Shown: positions 22,928 to 30,354 of the stretch, in pieces
Layout: every line of letters starts with the position of its first letter
Numbering within the stretch: position 1 is the stretch's first letter
IMG/VR virus record: IMGVR_UViG_3300034062_002239
Span: 1 to 40,991 of that record
Length of the DNA stretch: 40,991 nucleotides
Reading direction: 5' to 3' (one strand)
DNA from: a virus
The notes under the pieces: generated by a model
What the model was told of the DNA's origin: nothing
What the model saw: only the letters and a program-made list of their open reading frames with translations
Database searches by the model: none
Translations under genes and position numbers: made by a program

Positions 22928-23584
22928 ATGCGTAGGTTTCTAACGTTCGCCATGATGCTGCTTCTGGCCGCACCGGTGGGCGCCCAGACCAACAGCATAC
23001 ACATAGATCAAATCGGGTCATCTAACGTGATTGATATCACGCAAGCTGGTTCTGGTAATCGCATAGGTAGCTCATTGACACCCAGCACGATAACTGGTTC
23101 TGGCAATGCTGTCACGATAGTTCAGACAGGTGCTACCAATCAGCTCGATTATAATATCAATGGCGGTACAAATACTGTATCGCTGACATACACAGGTGAC
23201 GGGAATATCGCAACTCTCAATTGCGGTGGTAATAACGTAACATGCTCGGATGCATCTGTCACACATACAATCACGGGTGATGACAATACGATTACCAACA
23301 CAATTACTGGGTCCGATATCACAAACACACTAACTGTGACTGGTAATAATAACACGGTAACAACCACACAGTCAAGCAATAATGCAACTCAGACAATGAC
23401 ACTAACAGGCAATAGCAATACTGTCACGGCCTCACAAGCTGGTGCTGGTGTACATACTCTAACAATGAATGTCACAGGCGACTCTAACACATACAACATA
23501 GCACAATCTGGTGCAGTATCAAACTCACTAACAATCAATACAACTGGATCTAGCAATACTGTAAGTGTGACACAAGGAAACTAA
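22928..23584 (+). CDS. Curlin-like repeat protein (amyloid subunit candidate)
   Basis: 218 residues, ribosome site AGAGGGAAG. A signal peptide (MRRFLTFAMMLLLAAPVGAQ) precedes an array of imperfect repeats of about 20 residues, consensus G-x-x-N-x-(I/V/L)-x-(I/V/L)-x-Q/T, for example QIGSSNVIDITQAGSGN and TGNSNTVTASQAG. The spacing N-x5-Q with flanking Gly matches curlin repeats of CsgA and CsgB, though many repeats replace Gln with Thr. One repeat pair contains two Cys (CGGNNVTC), which could form a disulfide. This is the likely secreted cargo of the CsgG/CsgF channel just upstream. It could form a fibre or cap on the infected cell, but that is inference. The stop overlaps the FecR start. Confidence 0.82.
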   Translation: MRRFLTFAMMLLLAAPVGAQTNSIHIDQIGSSNVIDITQAGSGNRIGSSLTPSTITGSGNAVTIVQTGATNQLDYNINGGTNTVSLTYTGDGNIATLNCGGNNVTCSDASVTHTITGDDNTITNTITGSDITNTLTVTGNNNTVTTTQSSNNATQTMTLTGNSNTVTASQAGAGVHTLTMNVTGDSNTYNIAQSGAVSNSLTINTTGSSNTVSVTQGN

Positions 23585-24519
23585 TGTTTATATTTCTGCT
23601 AGTCTTGCTGCTACCTTCTATCGCACTTGCAAATGTGGGTGCGATAGTTCAGCAGCAAGGTTCAGCAGTTCAAATACGTCGTGGCCAAGACAATTTACCT
23701 GGTGGTGTGAATGCGACAGTAAACATGAATGATGCGATTGTTACAGGTCTATCATCATTACAATTACGCTTTCAAGATAATACAACAGCGGCCGTAACAG
23801 AGAATAGTCGCTTTGTTATCGATGACTTTGTGTATGACCCAAACCGAGGTGCTGGTCGTTTGAATGTGCGAGTATCGATGGGTACCGTGCGATATGTGTC
23901 TGGGCAGATAGCACGAAACAATCAGCAAAGTGTGCAAGTAAATACGCCGACAGCCGTTATAGGTGTGCGCGGCACAGATTTCTTCATGACAGTTGACGAA
24001 TCAGGTCAGAGCCTTGTTGTGCTAGTGCCTAGCTGCAATCAGCAAGGCAACTGTTATACTGGTAAGATAAGCGTGACGAATGATGGTGGTACTGTCGAGA
24101 TGGATCAGCCGTTTCATGCGACATATGTACCAAGCGCAACCGTTGCACCAACGCAGCCTGTGCAATTAAGCATATCAATATCAGATATCAATAACAATCT
24201 TATCATCGTTCGCCCACCACAGATTATGCTGCTTATGCAAGAGTCGCAGCAGCAACAGCAAACAGAAGCGCCACCACCAGCACCTATACCAATTCAGATA
24301 CAACAGACCGAACCTCGGCGCGCAGCAAGAAAGGTTGGTGAGCTTGTTGTAGTTGAAGATGGGCAAAATACTATAGCCAGTAGAGACTCTGCAGGTCATA
24401 CGGCAGTTGTCAGAATGGTTGGTGGTAATTCTCGTGTGACTGTCAATCACGATGGCAATATAGCATCAGAGACAATTGGTCCGGGATCTAATATAGTTAA
24501 TATAACACAGAGAAGGTGA
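23584..24519 (+). CDS. FecR-domain secreted protein with curlin-like tail
   Basis: 311 residues, coupled by TAATG. A signal peptide (MFIFLLVLLLPSIALA) is followed by a FecR domain: GAIVQQQGSAVQIRRG, MNDAIVTGLSSLQLRFQDNT, VSMGTVRYVSGQ and NTPTAVIGVRGTDFFM (about 18-140). A Gln/Pro-rich linker (about 215-245) leads to a C-terminal piece with GGNSRVTVNHDGN and GPGSNIVNITQ, which fits the curlin repeat G-x-x-N-x5-Q. FecR domains act in the periplasm as structural or signalling modules and often neighbour CHASE2 receptors. The tail suggests physical contact with the repeat protein encoded upstream. Confidence 0.82.
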   Translation: MFIFLLVLLLPSIALANVGAIVQQQGSAVQIRRGQDNLPGGVNATVNMNDAIVTGLSSLQLRFQDNTTAAVTENSRFVIDDFVYDPNRGAGRLNVRVSMGTVRYVSGQIARNNQQSVQVNTPTAVIGVRGTDFFMTVDESGQSLVVLVPSCNQQGNCYTGKISVTNDGGTVEMDQPFHATYVPSATVAPTQPVQLSISISDINNNLIIVRPPQIMLLMQESQQQQQTEAPPPAPIPIQIQQTEPRRAARKVGELVVVEDGQNTIASRDSAGHTAVVRMVGGNSRVTVNHDGNIASETIGPGSNIVNITQRR

Positions 24520-24521
24520 CC

Positions 24522-26567
24522 ATGAAAAAGTATATTCTGTCCATTCTGATTCTGGTCGCACTAGTTGCCCTTAGAGCATATGACCCCTGGCCAGTGCAGG
24601 TAGCACGTCTAAAATACTTTGACTTTCTTGAGCGTCAGCAACAGGTTGTCAATGATGAGGGTATTGCTCTTGTCAATATCGATGAAGAGGCACTAAGAAA
24701 GCATGGGCAGTGGCCATGGCCGCGCGATGTGATGGCTCGATATATTAATGACATTATGGATCGAGGTGCATCCGTTGTAGTCGCACCCATACTATTTTCT
24801 GAGCAAGATAGATCGGGTAAGGATGCTGATCTAGAGCAGGCGCTACGCAATCACCCAGTTGTGCTAGCACAGGTCCCGACTACGCAGGTGCGCGAACCAT
24901 ATGCACGACCCAGAGGCTCCGCGCTCATTGGTCCACCGATACATGATGTGCTACCGTCATGGCCTGGTGCAATTCCACCTCTACCACAGTTTGCCGAAGC
25001 CGCTGCAGGTGTGGGTATGATCGCAACTGTACCCGAGCCAGACGGTGTGGTACGTCGCAGCCCAATGCTTGTCGCGGTGGGTGATAGGTTCTACCCATCG
25101 CTTGTGCTTGAGACATTGCGTGTCATATCAGGCGAGACTAGCTTTCAAGTAAGATCAAATGAGCTAGGTGTAGAGATTGTACGCATACCAGGCCAGCCTC
25201 TAATGTACACAGATCAGAATAGCCGTCTGTGGCCTGTGCGCTCATTTAACTATCAGTCTCACAAGATTACTGATCTACCAGACGATCTTGATGGTATGAT
25301 CGTGATACTATCACTCACGGCTGAAGGCTTTAGCAACCCTATCGCAACAAGTCATGGTGAGATGCTGCCGAATACAGTTATCGCAACAGAATTATCATCT
25401 GTGTTAAATCAGATGTTCGTTGTGAGAGAAGCTGAGGCTGACGTTTACGAATTAGCATTCACATTGCTATTTGGTATTGTGATGGTGTTTCTTGCTCTCA
25501 AAGCGAGACTTTCTATTGGCGGTGTGCTAGCTCTGGTCCCGATTGTGGGTATCGCGTATGCATCAATGCACATGCGCGCAGAATACATGCTGCTATATGA
25601 TGCAGTCTTCCCAATTGCTGCATTGCTGCTTGTATTTGGGTCGGCTGCATTCTCGCGCGCTCTAGAAGAGTTTCGCCTGAAGCAACAGATCAAGAAACAA
25701 TTCGGTACGTATCTGTCACCAGCAATGGTTGAGAAGCTACAACAGAACCCCGATCTATTGAAGCTTGGTGGTGAGGAGCGCGAATTGTCGATCATGTTTA
25801 CCGACGTGCGTGGCTTCACAGCTATCTCCGAACACTACGGTAAAGATGTGCAAGGCCTGACTAAGATCATGAATCGTTACATGACTGCAATGACAGCATC
25901 AATACTTCGCAATGAAGGTACACTTGACAAGTACATCGGCGATGCACAGATGGCATTCTGGAATGCACCACTTGATGACAAAGATCATGCGAAGAATGCA
26001 GTTAAGACTATGCTAGAAATGTTAGACAACCTAAAGGAGTTCAATGATGAAATCGCAAAAGAAGGTGTCCCGGCGTTTGGTATGGGTCTCGGTATTAATA
26101 CTGGCACTGTTGTCGTTGGGAACATGGGCAGCGATCAACGCTTCGACTATACGTGCTTGGGTGATTCTGTCAACCTTGCCTCAAGACTTGAGGGACAATC
26201 TAAACCATATGGAGTCAGCAACGTCATCGGCCCAATCACTTATCGACAAATTAGAGACGAATACCTCTGCCTTGCCCTCGATACCATTGCGGTAAAGGGT
26301 AAGAAAGAAGGTGTTGACATCTATACGGTAATCGGTAAGCATGATGCTGCTTATCTAAAGGTCGATCTAGACTCGCACACGAACATGATGCTGGCCTATA
26401 GAAAGCGCAGATTTGATGATGCAATCTTTTATGCAAAGCGGCTGAGGGGTTGCTTTGGTGGTAAGATGGATGGCTATTATGAAATGTGGGTTGAGCGATG
26501 CCAAGAGCTAAAGGCAGCAAATCTACCTGACGGTTGGGACGGTGTTTTTAGGGCAAGTAGCAAATAA
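24522..26567 (+). CDS. CHASE2-domain transmembrane class III adenylate cyclase
   Basis: 681 residues from ATG 24522 after AAGGTGACC. One N-terminal membrane helix (about 4-20) is followed by a periplasmic CHASE2 sensor (about 25-305; GIALVNIDEEALRKHGQWPWPRDVMA), three further helices (about 310-385), then a cyclase domain. Metal Asp residues are in IMFTDVRGFTAISE (about 428) and YIGDAQMAFW. The adenine-selecting Lys (DKYIGD) and Asp (FDYTCLGD) are present, as are the transition-state Asn and Arg in DSVNLASRLEG. All catalytic residues for cAMP synthesis are intact. CHASE2 with FecR is a known bacterial pairing. As the last gene of the curli-like operon it may report envelope state to the cell as cAMP. 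Confidence 0.92.
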   Translation: MKKYILSILILVALVALRAYDPWPVQVARLKYFDFLERQQQVVNDEGIALVNIDEEALRKHGQWPWPRDVMARYINDIMDRGASVVVAPILFSEQDRSGKDADLEQALRNHPVVLAQVPTTQVREPYARPRGSALIGPPIHDVLPSWPGAIPPLPQFAEAAAGVGMIATVPEPDGVVRRSPMLVAVGDRFYPSLVLETLRVISGETSFQVRSNELGVEIVRIPGQPLMYTDQNSRLWPVRSFNYQSHKITDLPDDLDGMIVILSLTAEGFSNPIATSHGEMLPNTVIATELSSVLNQMFVVREAEADVYELAFTLLFGIVMVFLALKARLSIGGVLALVPIVGIAYASMHMRAEYMLLYDAVFPIAALLLVFGSAAFSRALEEFRLKQQIKKQFGTYLSPAMVEKLQQNPDLLKLGGEERELSIMFTDVRGFTAISEHYGKDVQGLTKIMNRYMTAMTASILRNEGTLDKYIGDAQMAFWNAPLDDKDHAKNAVKTMLEMLDNLKEFNDEIAKEGVPAFGMGLGINTGTVVVGNMGSDQRFDYTCLGDSVNLASRLEGQSKPYGVSNVIGPITYRQIRDEYLCLALDTIAVKGKKEGVDIYTVIGKHDAAYLKVDLDSHTNMMLAYRKRRFDDAIFYAKRLRGCFGGKMDGYYEMWVERCQELKAANLPDGWDGVFRASSK

Positions 26568-26888
26568 TTAGCCTTCGCCCGATGCTGCCGCCTTGCTATC
26601 CTCGTCATGTACCTGATTAATCTTTATCTCAGCAGCCACGCGCTCACGTTCGATTGTCTTACCGCGTAGATGTAATACGACATTGACCTTTTGCGTTAGA
26701 CGTATGAGGTCATTGTCAAGCATTCGTATGCGGTCAATTAGCCCGATAAGAATCGTATTTGTCTCAGATAGCACGGGCTTGATTTCTGTCGTGGCCCAGA
26801 TCCACACATAATAGACAAAATAACCCATGCCGCCAGCAGCGACAATTGGGAAGCCATACTTGGCAATTAGTTCAGCAAATTCTTCCAT
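26568..26888 (-). CDS. Holin-like small membrane protein (downstream copy)
   Basis: 106 residues, leftward, coupled by TAATG to the gene at 26888-27169 and meeting the cyclase gene tail to tail with no gap. It has one N-terminal membrane segment, YGFPIVAAGGMGYFVYYVWIW (about 11-31), then a charged helical cytoplasmic tail (about 40-106). The G-F-P-I-x-A-A-G...G-Y-F block is shared with the upstream neighbour, so the two are paralogues. Size, single membrane helix and tail resemble small phage holins or YvrJ/BhlA-like proteins; lysis function is inferred. Confidence 0.6.
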   Translation of the reverse strand: MEEFAELIAKYGFPIVAAGGMGYFVYYVWIWATTEIKPVLSETNTILIGLIDRIRMLDNDLIRLTQKVNVVLHLRGKTIERERVAAEIKINQVHDEDSKAAASGEG

Positions 26889-27169
26889 TAGTCGCGTCTC
26901 GCATCGTTCTTGCCATCAGCACGCGCGATGCGCTCAACGTCTGGCTTTAACCCTAGGGCGTTTGATACAATCATATCGATGCGTACTACATCATGGTTCA
27001 TGGTGCGAACGCGATTATCTAATGCAGTAATGATGCCAGCCATGCCTTTGACTGAGCCAGTCACGCCAGCCAGAATGAATTTAAGCGTCAGAAAGACGAA
27101 ATAGCCAGCGGCACCCGCGGCTGCAATCGGAAAGCCAACATCGGCAACCAACTTAAAGAACATATCCAT
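26888..27169 (-). CDS. Holin-like small membrane protein (upstream copy)
   Basis: 93 residues, leftward, with TAGGG upstream of the ATG. A single membrane segment, VGFPIAAAGAAGYFVFLTLKFILAG (about 11-35), is followed by a helical tail with LDNRVRTMNHDVVRIDMIVSNAL, which parallels LIDRIRMLDNDLIRLTQKVNVVL in the adjacent paralogue. A GCTAAATA sequence resembling a T4 late promoter lies about 25 bases upstream on the same strand (near 27195). A holin or antiholin pair is a reasonable reading but no endolysin lies beside it. Confidence 0.6.
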   Translation of the reverse strand: MDMFFKLVADVGFPIAAAGAAGYFVFLTLKFILAGVTGSVKGMAGIITALDNRVRTMNHDVVRIDMIVSNALGLKPDVERIARADGKNDARRD

Positions 27170-27205
27170 GGCATTAACCCTACCATATTTCCAGATATTT
27201 AGCCA

Positions 27206-27234
27206 TTGACATTTTCAGGCACTTGGTGTATAAT
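27206..27234 (+). promoter_or_regulatory. Consensus sigma70 promoter
   Basis: TAGCCATTGACA with TTGACA at 27206-27211, spacing 17, and TATAAT at 27229-27234. A perfect match in both hexamers, 28 bases ahead of the ATG at 27263. The best example of the shared TAGCC(A/T)TTGACA set. Confidence 0.85.
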
Positions 27235-27262
27235 CATACTTGTCAAATTGAGGTATACATAT

Positions 27263-27685
27263 ATGGCCCTCCTACCCAGCTACTTCACAACCACTCGCAC
27301 ATCTAAGCGCAAGCCTAAGACTAAGACAAAGGCTCAGCTTGCTGCTGCGGCAGAAACTGCGAAGCTACTGGCTAAGGTTGGCTATCGGGGTGTGGCCAAG
27401 CCCGGTAAGGCGCCTGCTTTGGGTGCAGGAGATCGGAGGTTCGAATCCTCTCGCCCCGACCATTCTCTTCCTACATCAGATGTGATCCCTGGTGGTGCAT
27501 TTGCAAAGCGTGACATTCTGAATGACTGGCGGTGGCAAGAAGGTGCTGCCGAGTCCGAAGATGTTGTCCGTGCTATGCGCGAGAAGGCGTCACGTGTTCA
27601 GCCATTATATAACAAGGGTGGTCTGCAGGTTGCATTGCCTAGCGATGATCCTGCCACTCTCGGTTCGCGCTCTCGGAGGCTCTAA
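27263..27685 (+). CDS. Phage protein with a tRNA-Pro gene inside its reading frame
   Basis: 140 residues from ATG 27263 with GAGG upstream. Residues 1-40 (MALLPSYFTTTRTSKRKPKT...AETAKLLAKVG) and 68-140 (PTSDVIPGGAFAKRD...DWRWQEG...PLYNKGG...LGSRS) look like the two halves of a conserved phage protein of unknown role. Residues about 41-67 are the translation of a complete tRNA-Pro (27386-27462) on the same strand. The frame stays open through it. If the transcript is processed by RNase P, the message would be cut. It may be a real dual-use segment, or the two halves may be remnants split by a tRNA insertion. Coupled by TAATG to the next gene. Confidence 0.6.
   Translation: MALLPSYFTTTRTSKRKPKTKTKAQLAAAAETAKLLAKVGYRGVAKPGKAPALGAGDRRFESSRPDHSLPTSDVIPGGAFAKRDILNDWRWQEGAAESEDVVRAMREKASRVQPLYNKGGLQVALPSDDPATLGSRSRRL
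27386..27462 (+). tRNA. tRNA-Pro (TGG), embedded in a CDS
   Basis: Acceptor CGGGGTG/CGCCCCG with C1-G72 and A73 as in bacterial tRNA-Pro. Anticodon stem CCTGC/GCAGG with loop TTTGGGT, anticodon TGG. T arm GGAGG TTCGAAT CCTCT. CCA is encoded. 77 bases, entirely within the open frame 27263-27685. Confidence 0.93.
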
Positions 27686-27960
27686 TGTTCTTTCTGCAAA
27701 ACCCGCGACTGGCCTGTATGTGGGCTCTGTCATGCGTTGGCGCTATCTCCATTCTTGAGAAGCTACCATTTGAAATTGGGTTTCTTACAGAGATTGTCAT
27801 GGGCTTTGTTGTTGGTTGGGCTATCCTGACAACATACACTGCGGCTGTTCAGGATATTTCCCTAAATTCGATTGACAAAACCCTTGCATGGCTTGACGAT
27901 AAGGGTTATATTGATCGTGAGACCATTCTTAATAAGCATGGAGTTGAAGAAGATGAGTGA
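27685..27960 (+). CDS. Small membrane protein
   Basis: 91 residues, overlapping the previous stop (TAATG). There are probably two membrane helices: CMWALSCVGAISIL (about 11-24) and IGFLTEIVMGFVVGWAILTTYTA (about 31-53). A soluble charged C-terminus follows (SIDKTLAWLDDKGYIDRETI). No family recognised. It overlaps the DUF2693-like gene by eight bases and belongs to the transcription unit from the 27206 promoter. Role unknown. Confidence 0.65.
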   Translation: MFFLQNPRLACMWALSCVGAISILEKLPFEIGFLTEIVMGFVVGWAILTTYTAAVQDISLNSIDKTLAWLDDKGYIDRETILNKHGVEEDE

Positions 27961-28216
27961 GAATCTGTATACCAAGGAATATCTGCGCGAGCGCCTTCAA
28001 ACAGGCATTGTGCGTATCACCTTCGACAAGGTGAATGGTGATCGCCGCATTATGACATGCACTCTTCAGGAGCAGTATTTGCCGCCACCCTCACCGGAAG
28101 AGAAGCGTCCGGAACCTAAGGATAGCTTGGCCGTTTGGGATTTGACTGCTAATGGGTGGCGAAGCTTTCGTCTAGATAAGATCATCGCAATTGAGGAGGG
28201 CGTGACGTATCCATGA
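27953..28216 (+). CDS. DUF2693-like small phage protein
   Basis: 87 residues from ATG 27953. The pattern is VRITFDKVNGDRRIMTCTL (about 17-35), an insert with LPPPSPEEKRPEPKD, then LAVWDLTANGWRSFRLDKIIAI. This V-x-F-x-K-x-x-G-x-x-R-x-M-x-C-T-L...V-W-D-x-x-x-x-G-W-R-S-F-R arrangement is typical of a small SH3-like family widespread in T4-like phages (DUF2693). Function unknown. It overlaps both neighbours. Confidence 0.78.
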   Translation: MSENLYTKEYLRERLQTGIVRITFDKVNGDRRIMTCTLQEQYLPPPSPEEKRPEPKDSLAVWDLTANGWRSFRLDKIIAIEEGVTYP

Positions 28217-29199
28217 CTGTATTGAATGTATCTGGGCTTAAGAACTCTGCTACGAGCCTTGGCCCTGGAGCCGATGGTACCTATGCACATATTGGTGCGC
28301 GTGGTGGTACCGAAATGATGATGGACGGGCTTCGGCGTTATGTGACGCCTGAGCTTCTTGGTGAATATAACATCATCTGTTCGCGTGTGCGTGAACTGCA
28401 TCCGACAAAGAAGAATATTCTGTGGCTGCATGACACGTGGGATGACCCTGAGTCTGAGCATCTTGCAGACGAGAAGGCACGCAAGCGTTTTGCAAAGCTG
28501 GTGTTCGTATCAAACTATCAGCAAGCAACCTACAATGTCGGGCTTGGTGTCCCGCATTCTGAGGGTGTGGTGCTACAGAATGCTATCGACCCGATCCCGC
28601 AGCATGAGAAGTCCAAGGAAGGTCCGCTGCGTCTGATCTATCACACTACGCCGCATCGTGGGCTTGAGCTTCTGGTGCCTGTGTGCGAGCATCTGGCTGA
28701 GGCTGGGTTTGACTTTCATCTGGACGTTTATAGCTCATTCAGCATCTATGGTTGGTCGCAACGTGACGAGCCGTATCAGCCAATCTTTGATCGCATTCGC
28801 CAGCATCCGAAGATGACGTATCATGGCTATCAGCCGAACGATGTGGTGCGTGATGCGCTGCAACGAGCGCACATCTATGCATACCCGAACATCTGGCCTG
28901 AGACGAGCGCGATTAGTGTCATCGAGGCCATGAGTGCTGGGTGTACTATTGTGTGCCCGAATCATGCTGCGCTGCCTGAGACGACTGCTGGCTTTGCTGC
29001 CATGTACCCGTTCACCGAAGATGTGAATGCACATGCCAATCGTCATGCATCTGTTCTGGCTGAGGTTCTTAATGGGTATTGGAGTGAGGGTAATCAGGCC
29101 AAGCTGAGATTTCAGAAGCTCTATACGGACAACTTCTATTCATGGCAGCTTCGCGCGCGCCAGTGGGAATCTTTCCTGGCCAATCTGGATCAAGCATGA
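28213..29199 (+). CDS. GT-B glycosyltransferase, GT4-like
   Basis: 328 residues, overlapping the DUF2693-like gene by four bases. The C-terminal domain has LRLIYHTTPHRGLELLVPVCE (about 137-157), IYAYPNIWPETSAISVIEAMSAGC (about 218-241) with the E-x7-E donor-binding motif of retaining GT4 enzymes, and CPNHAALPET. The N-terminal GGTEMM-containing acceptor domain is short, giving a total below the usual 350-400, but both Rossmann halves are recognisable. A nucleotide sugar is the likely donor; the acceptor is unknown. It heads a run of glycan-type genes continuing to 33974. Confidence 0.85.
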   Translation: MTVLNVSGLKNSATSLGPGADGTYAHIGARGGTEMMMDGLRRYVTPELLGEYNIICSRVRELHPTKKNILWLHDTWDDPESEHLADEKARKRFAKLVFVSNYQQATYNVGLGVPHSEGVVLQNAIDPIPQHEKSKEGPLRLIYHTTPHRGLELLVPVCEHLAEAGFDFHLDVYSSFSIYGWSQRDEPYQPIFDRIRQHPKMTYHGYQPNDVVRDALQRAHIYAYPNIWPETSAISVIEAMSAGCTIVCPNHAALPETTAGFAAMYPFTEDVNAHANRHASVLAEVLNGYWSEGNQAKLRFQKLYTDNFYSWQLRARQWESFLANLDQA

Positions 29200-30293
29200 G
29201 AAAGCTTAAGCTGCCGCTCTCCGAGACAAAGTATCTCGGAGACGAGCCTATTTGGGTGTCTGACCAGACGAGCGAAACAAGTCTGGTGTATGCATATAAC
29301 TGGTATCGCGCGGCCCTAGAACCTAAGGTCGCGCGACTGGTGCTTGCTGATTACATGCAACATGCAAAACAATATACGCAAGATGATATTGAGTTGCTGG
29401 ATTATATCGAGGACTGGCGATTTGATGTGACAAATCTGCCTGCACTTGGTCGCATGATCATGCGTGGATTAACCCCAACTGCACGGCAGCAAGAGCGGCT
29501 TGACACAGAGATTCCTTTGCTTCTGCAACGTGCGCGTGAAAAGCGCGATGCTGCGCGGGAATCAGCGCGCCGACTTAAGGTAAAGATTGTGCCTGCAGCA
29601 CCTAAAGACCCTGCGGGTGATGCAATGAATATGATTGAATGTGCGCTTGATACCGGCGCGCCAGTTGATGTGACTGGTATTCTTAAGATGCATCAACCAC
29701 GCCCTGCTGATCTTAAGAATGATACAGAACGCATGGCGCGACTTGTTGAAGAGGTGCAACATGCATTTGATCGCACCGATGAACAATGCGTAGAGGCTTA
29801 TCGTAGCTACTCCAAGAAGCAATTGCGCGACATGCTTGCACGCTATGCTGGCGTGCTGCAAGCTATCAATCTTTACTGTTCGGCTAATATCAAGCCACCA
29901 AAGGTTCGTAAGGCGCGACCCAAGTCGCCTGAGAAGCTTGTAGCCAAGCTGCGATATCTTGATCGATTTGATGAGCTTGGGCTTGTCAGCATCGACCCGA
30001 AGGATATCATTGGCGCAACTGAGGTGCTGATCTATCACCCAGCGCGGCGATATGTCTATAGGTATGTTGCACCTCTTGGGTCAAAGCTATCTGTTCGCCG
30101 TAGTATGATTGACGGTTATGACCCGAAGCTATCATTCAGAAAGAAGCTGCGTTTGCCAGACGATACGCTAAAGCGTCTGCTATCTGGTGGCATCAAGTCT
30201 GTGGCAAAGACGTTTGAAGCCATCAAGACTAAGCCAGCAGAAGCCAACGGCACAGTCAATGCGCAGATGTTAATCCTGCGCGTCGGCAAGTAG
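29196..30293 (+). CDS. Unknown phage protein
   Basis: 365 residues from ATG 29196, coupled by ATGA. Largely helical and very basic, with a long Arg/Lys/Ala/Glu stretch (RAREKRDAARESARRLKVK, about 115-135) that may form a coiled coil, and a helical domain with YSKKQLRDMLARYAGVLQAI. The C-terminal 120 residues (LRYLDRFDELGLVSIDPKDIIGA...RRYVYRYVAPLGSKLSVRR) look globular. I recognise no family or active site. Its stop codon TAG is the first three bases of the TAGCCATTGACA promoter block for the RNase H gene. Confidence 0.7.
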   Translation: MRKLKLPLSETKYLGDEPIWVSDQTSETSLVYAYNWYRAALEPKVARLVLADYMQHAKQYTQDDIELLDYIEDWRFDVTNLPALGRMIMRGLTPTARQQERLDTEIPLLLQRAREKRDAARESARRLKVKIVPAAPKDPAGDAMNMIECALDTGAPVDVTGILKMHQPRPADLKNDTERMARLVEEVQHAFDRTDEQCVEAYRSYSKKQLRDMLARYAGVLQAINLYCSANIKPPKVRKARPKSPEKLVAKLRYLDRFDELGLVSIDPKDIIGATEVLIYHPARRYVYRYVAPLGSKLSVRRSMIDGYDPKLSFRKKLRLPDDTLKRLLSGGIKSVAKTFEAIKTKPAEANGTVNAQMLILRVGK

Positions 30294-30296
30294 CCA

Positions 30297-30325
30297 TTGA
30301 CATCATGCCATCAATCTGGTACTAT
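30297..30325 (+). promoter_or_regulatory. Promoter for RNase H gene cluster
   Basis: TAGCCATTGACA with TTGACA at 30297-30302, and TACTAT at 30320-30325 as the 17-spaced -10. TATAAT nearby at 30329-30334 is too far (26). The TAG is the stop of the upstream gene. Confidence 0.6.
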
Positions 30326-30354
30326 ACATATAATATGGAGAAGGATTGATAAAC

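Noticed and set aside
30329-30334. TATAAT as the -10 for the TTGACA at 30297
   Set aside because: The spacing of 26 bases is too long; TACTAT at 17 bases is the better partner.
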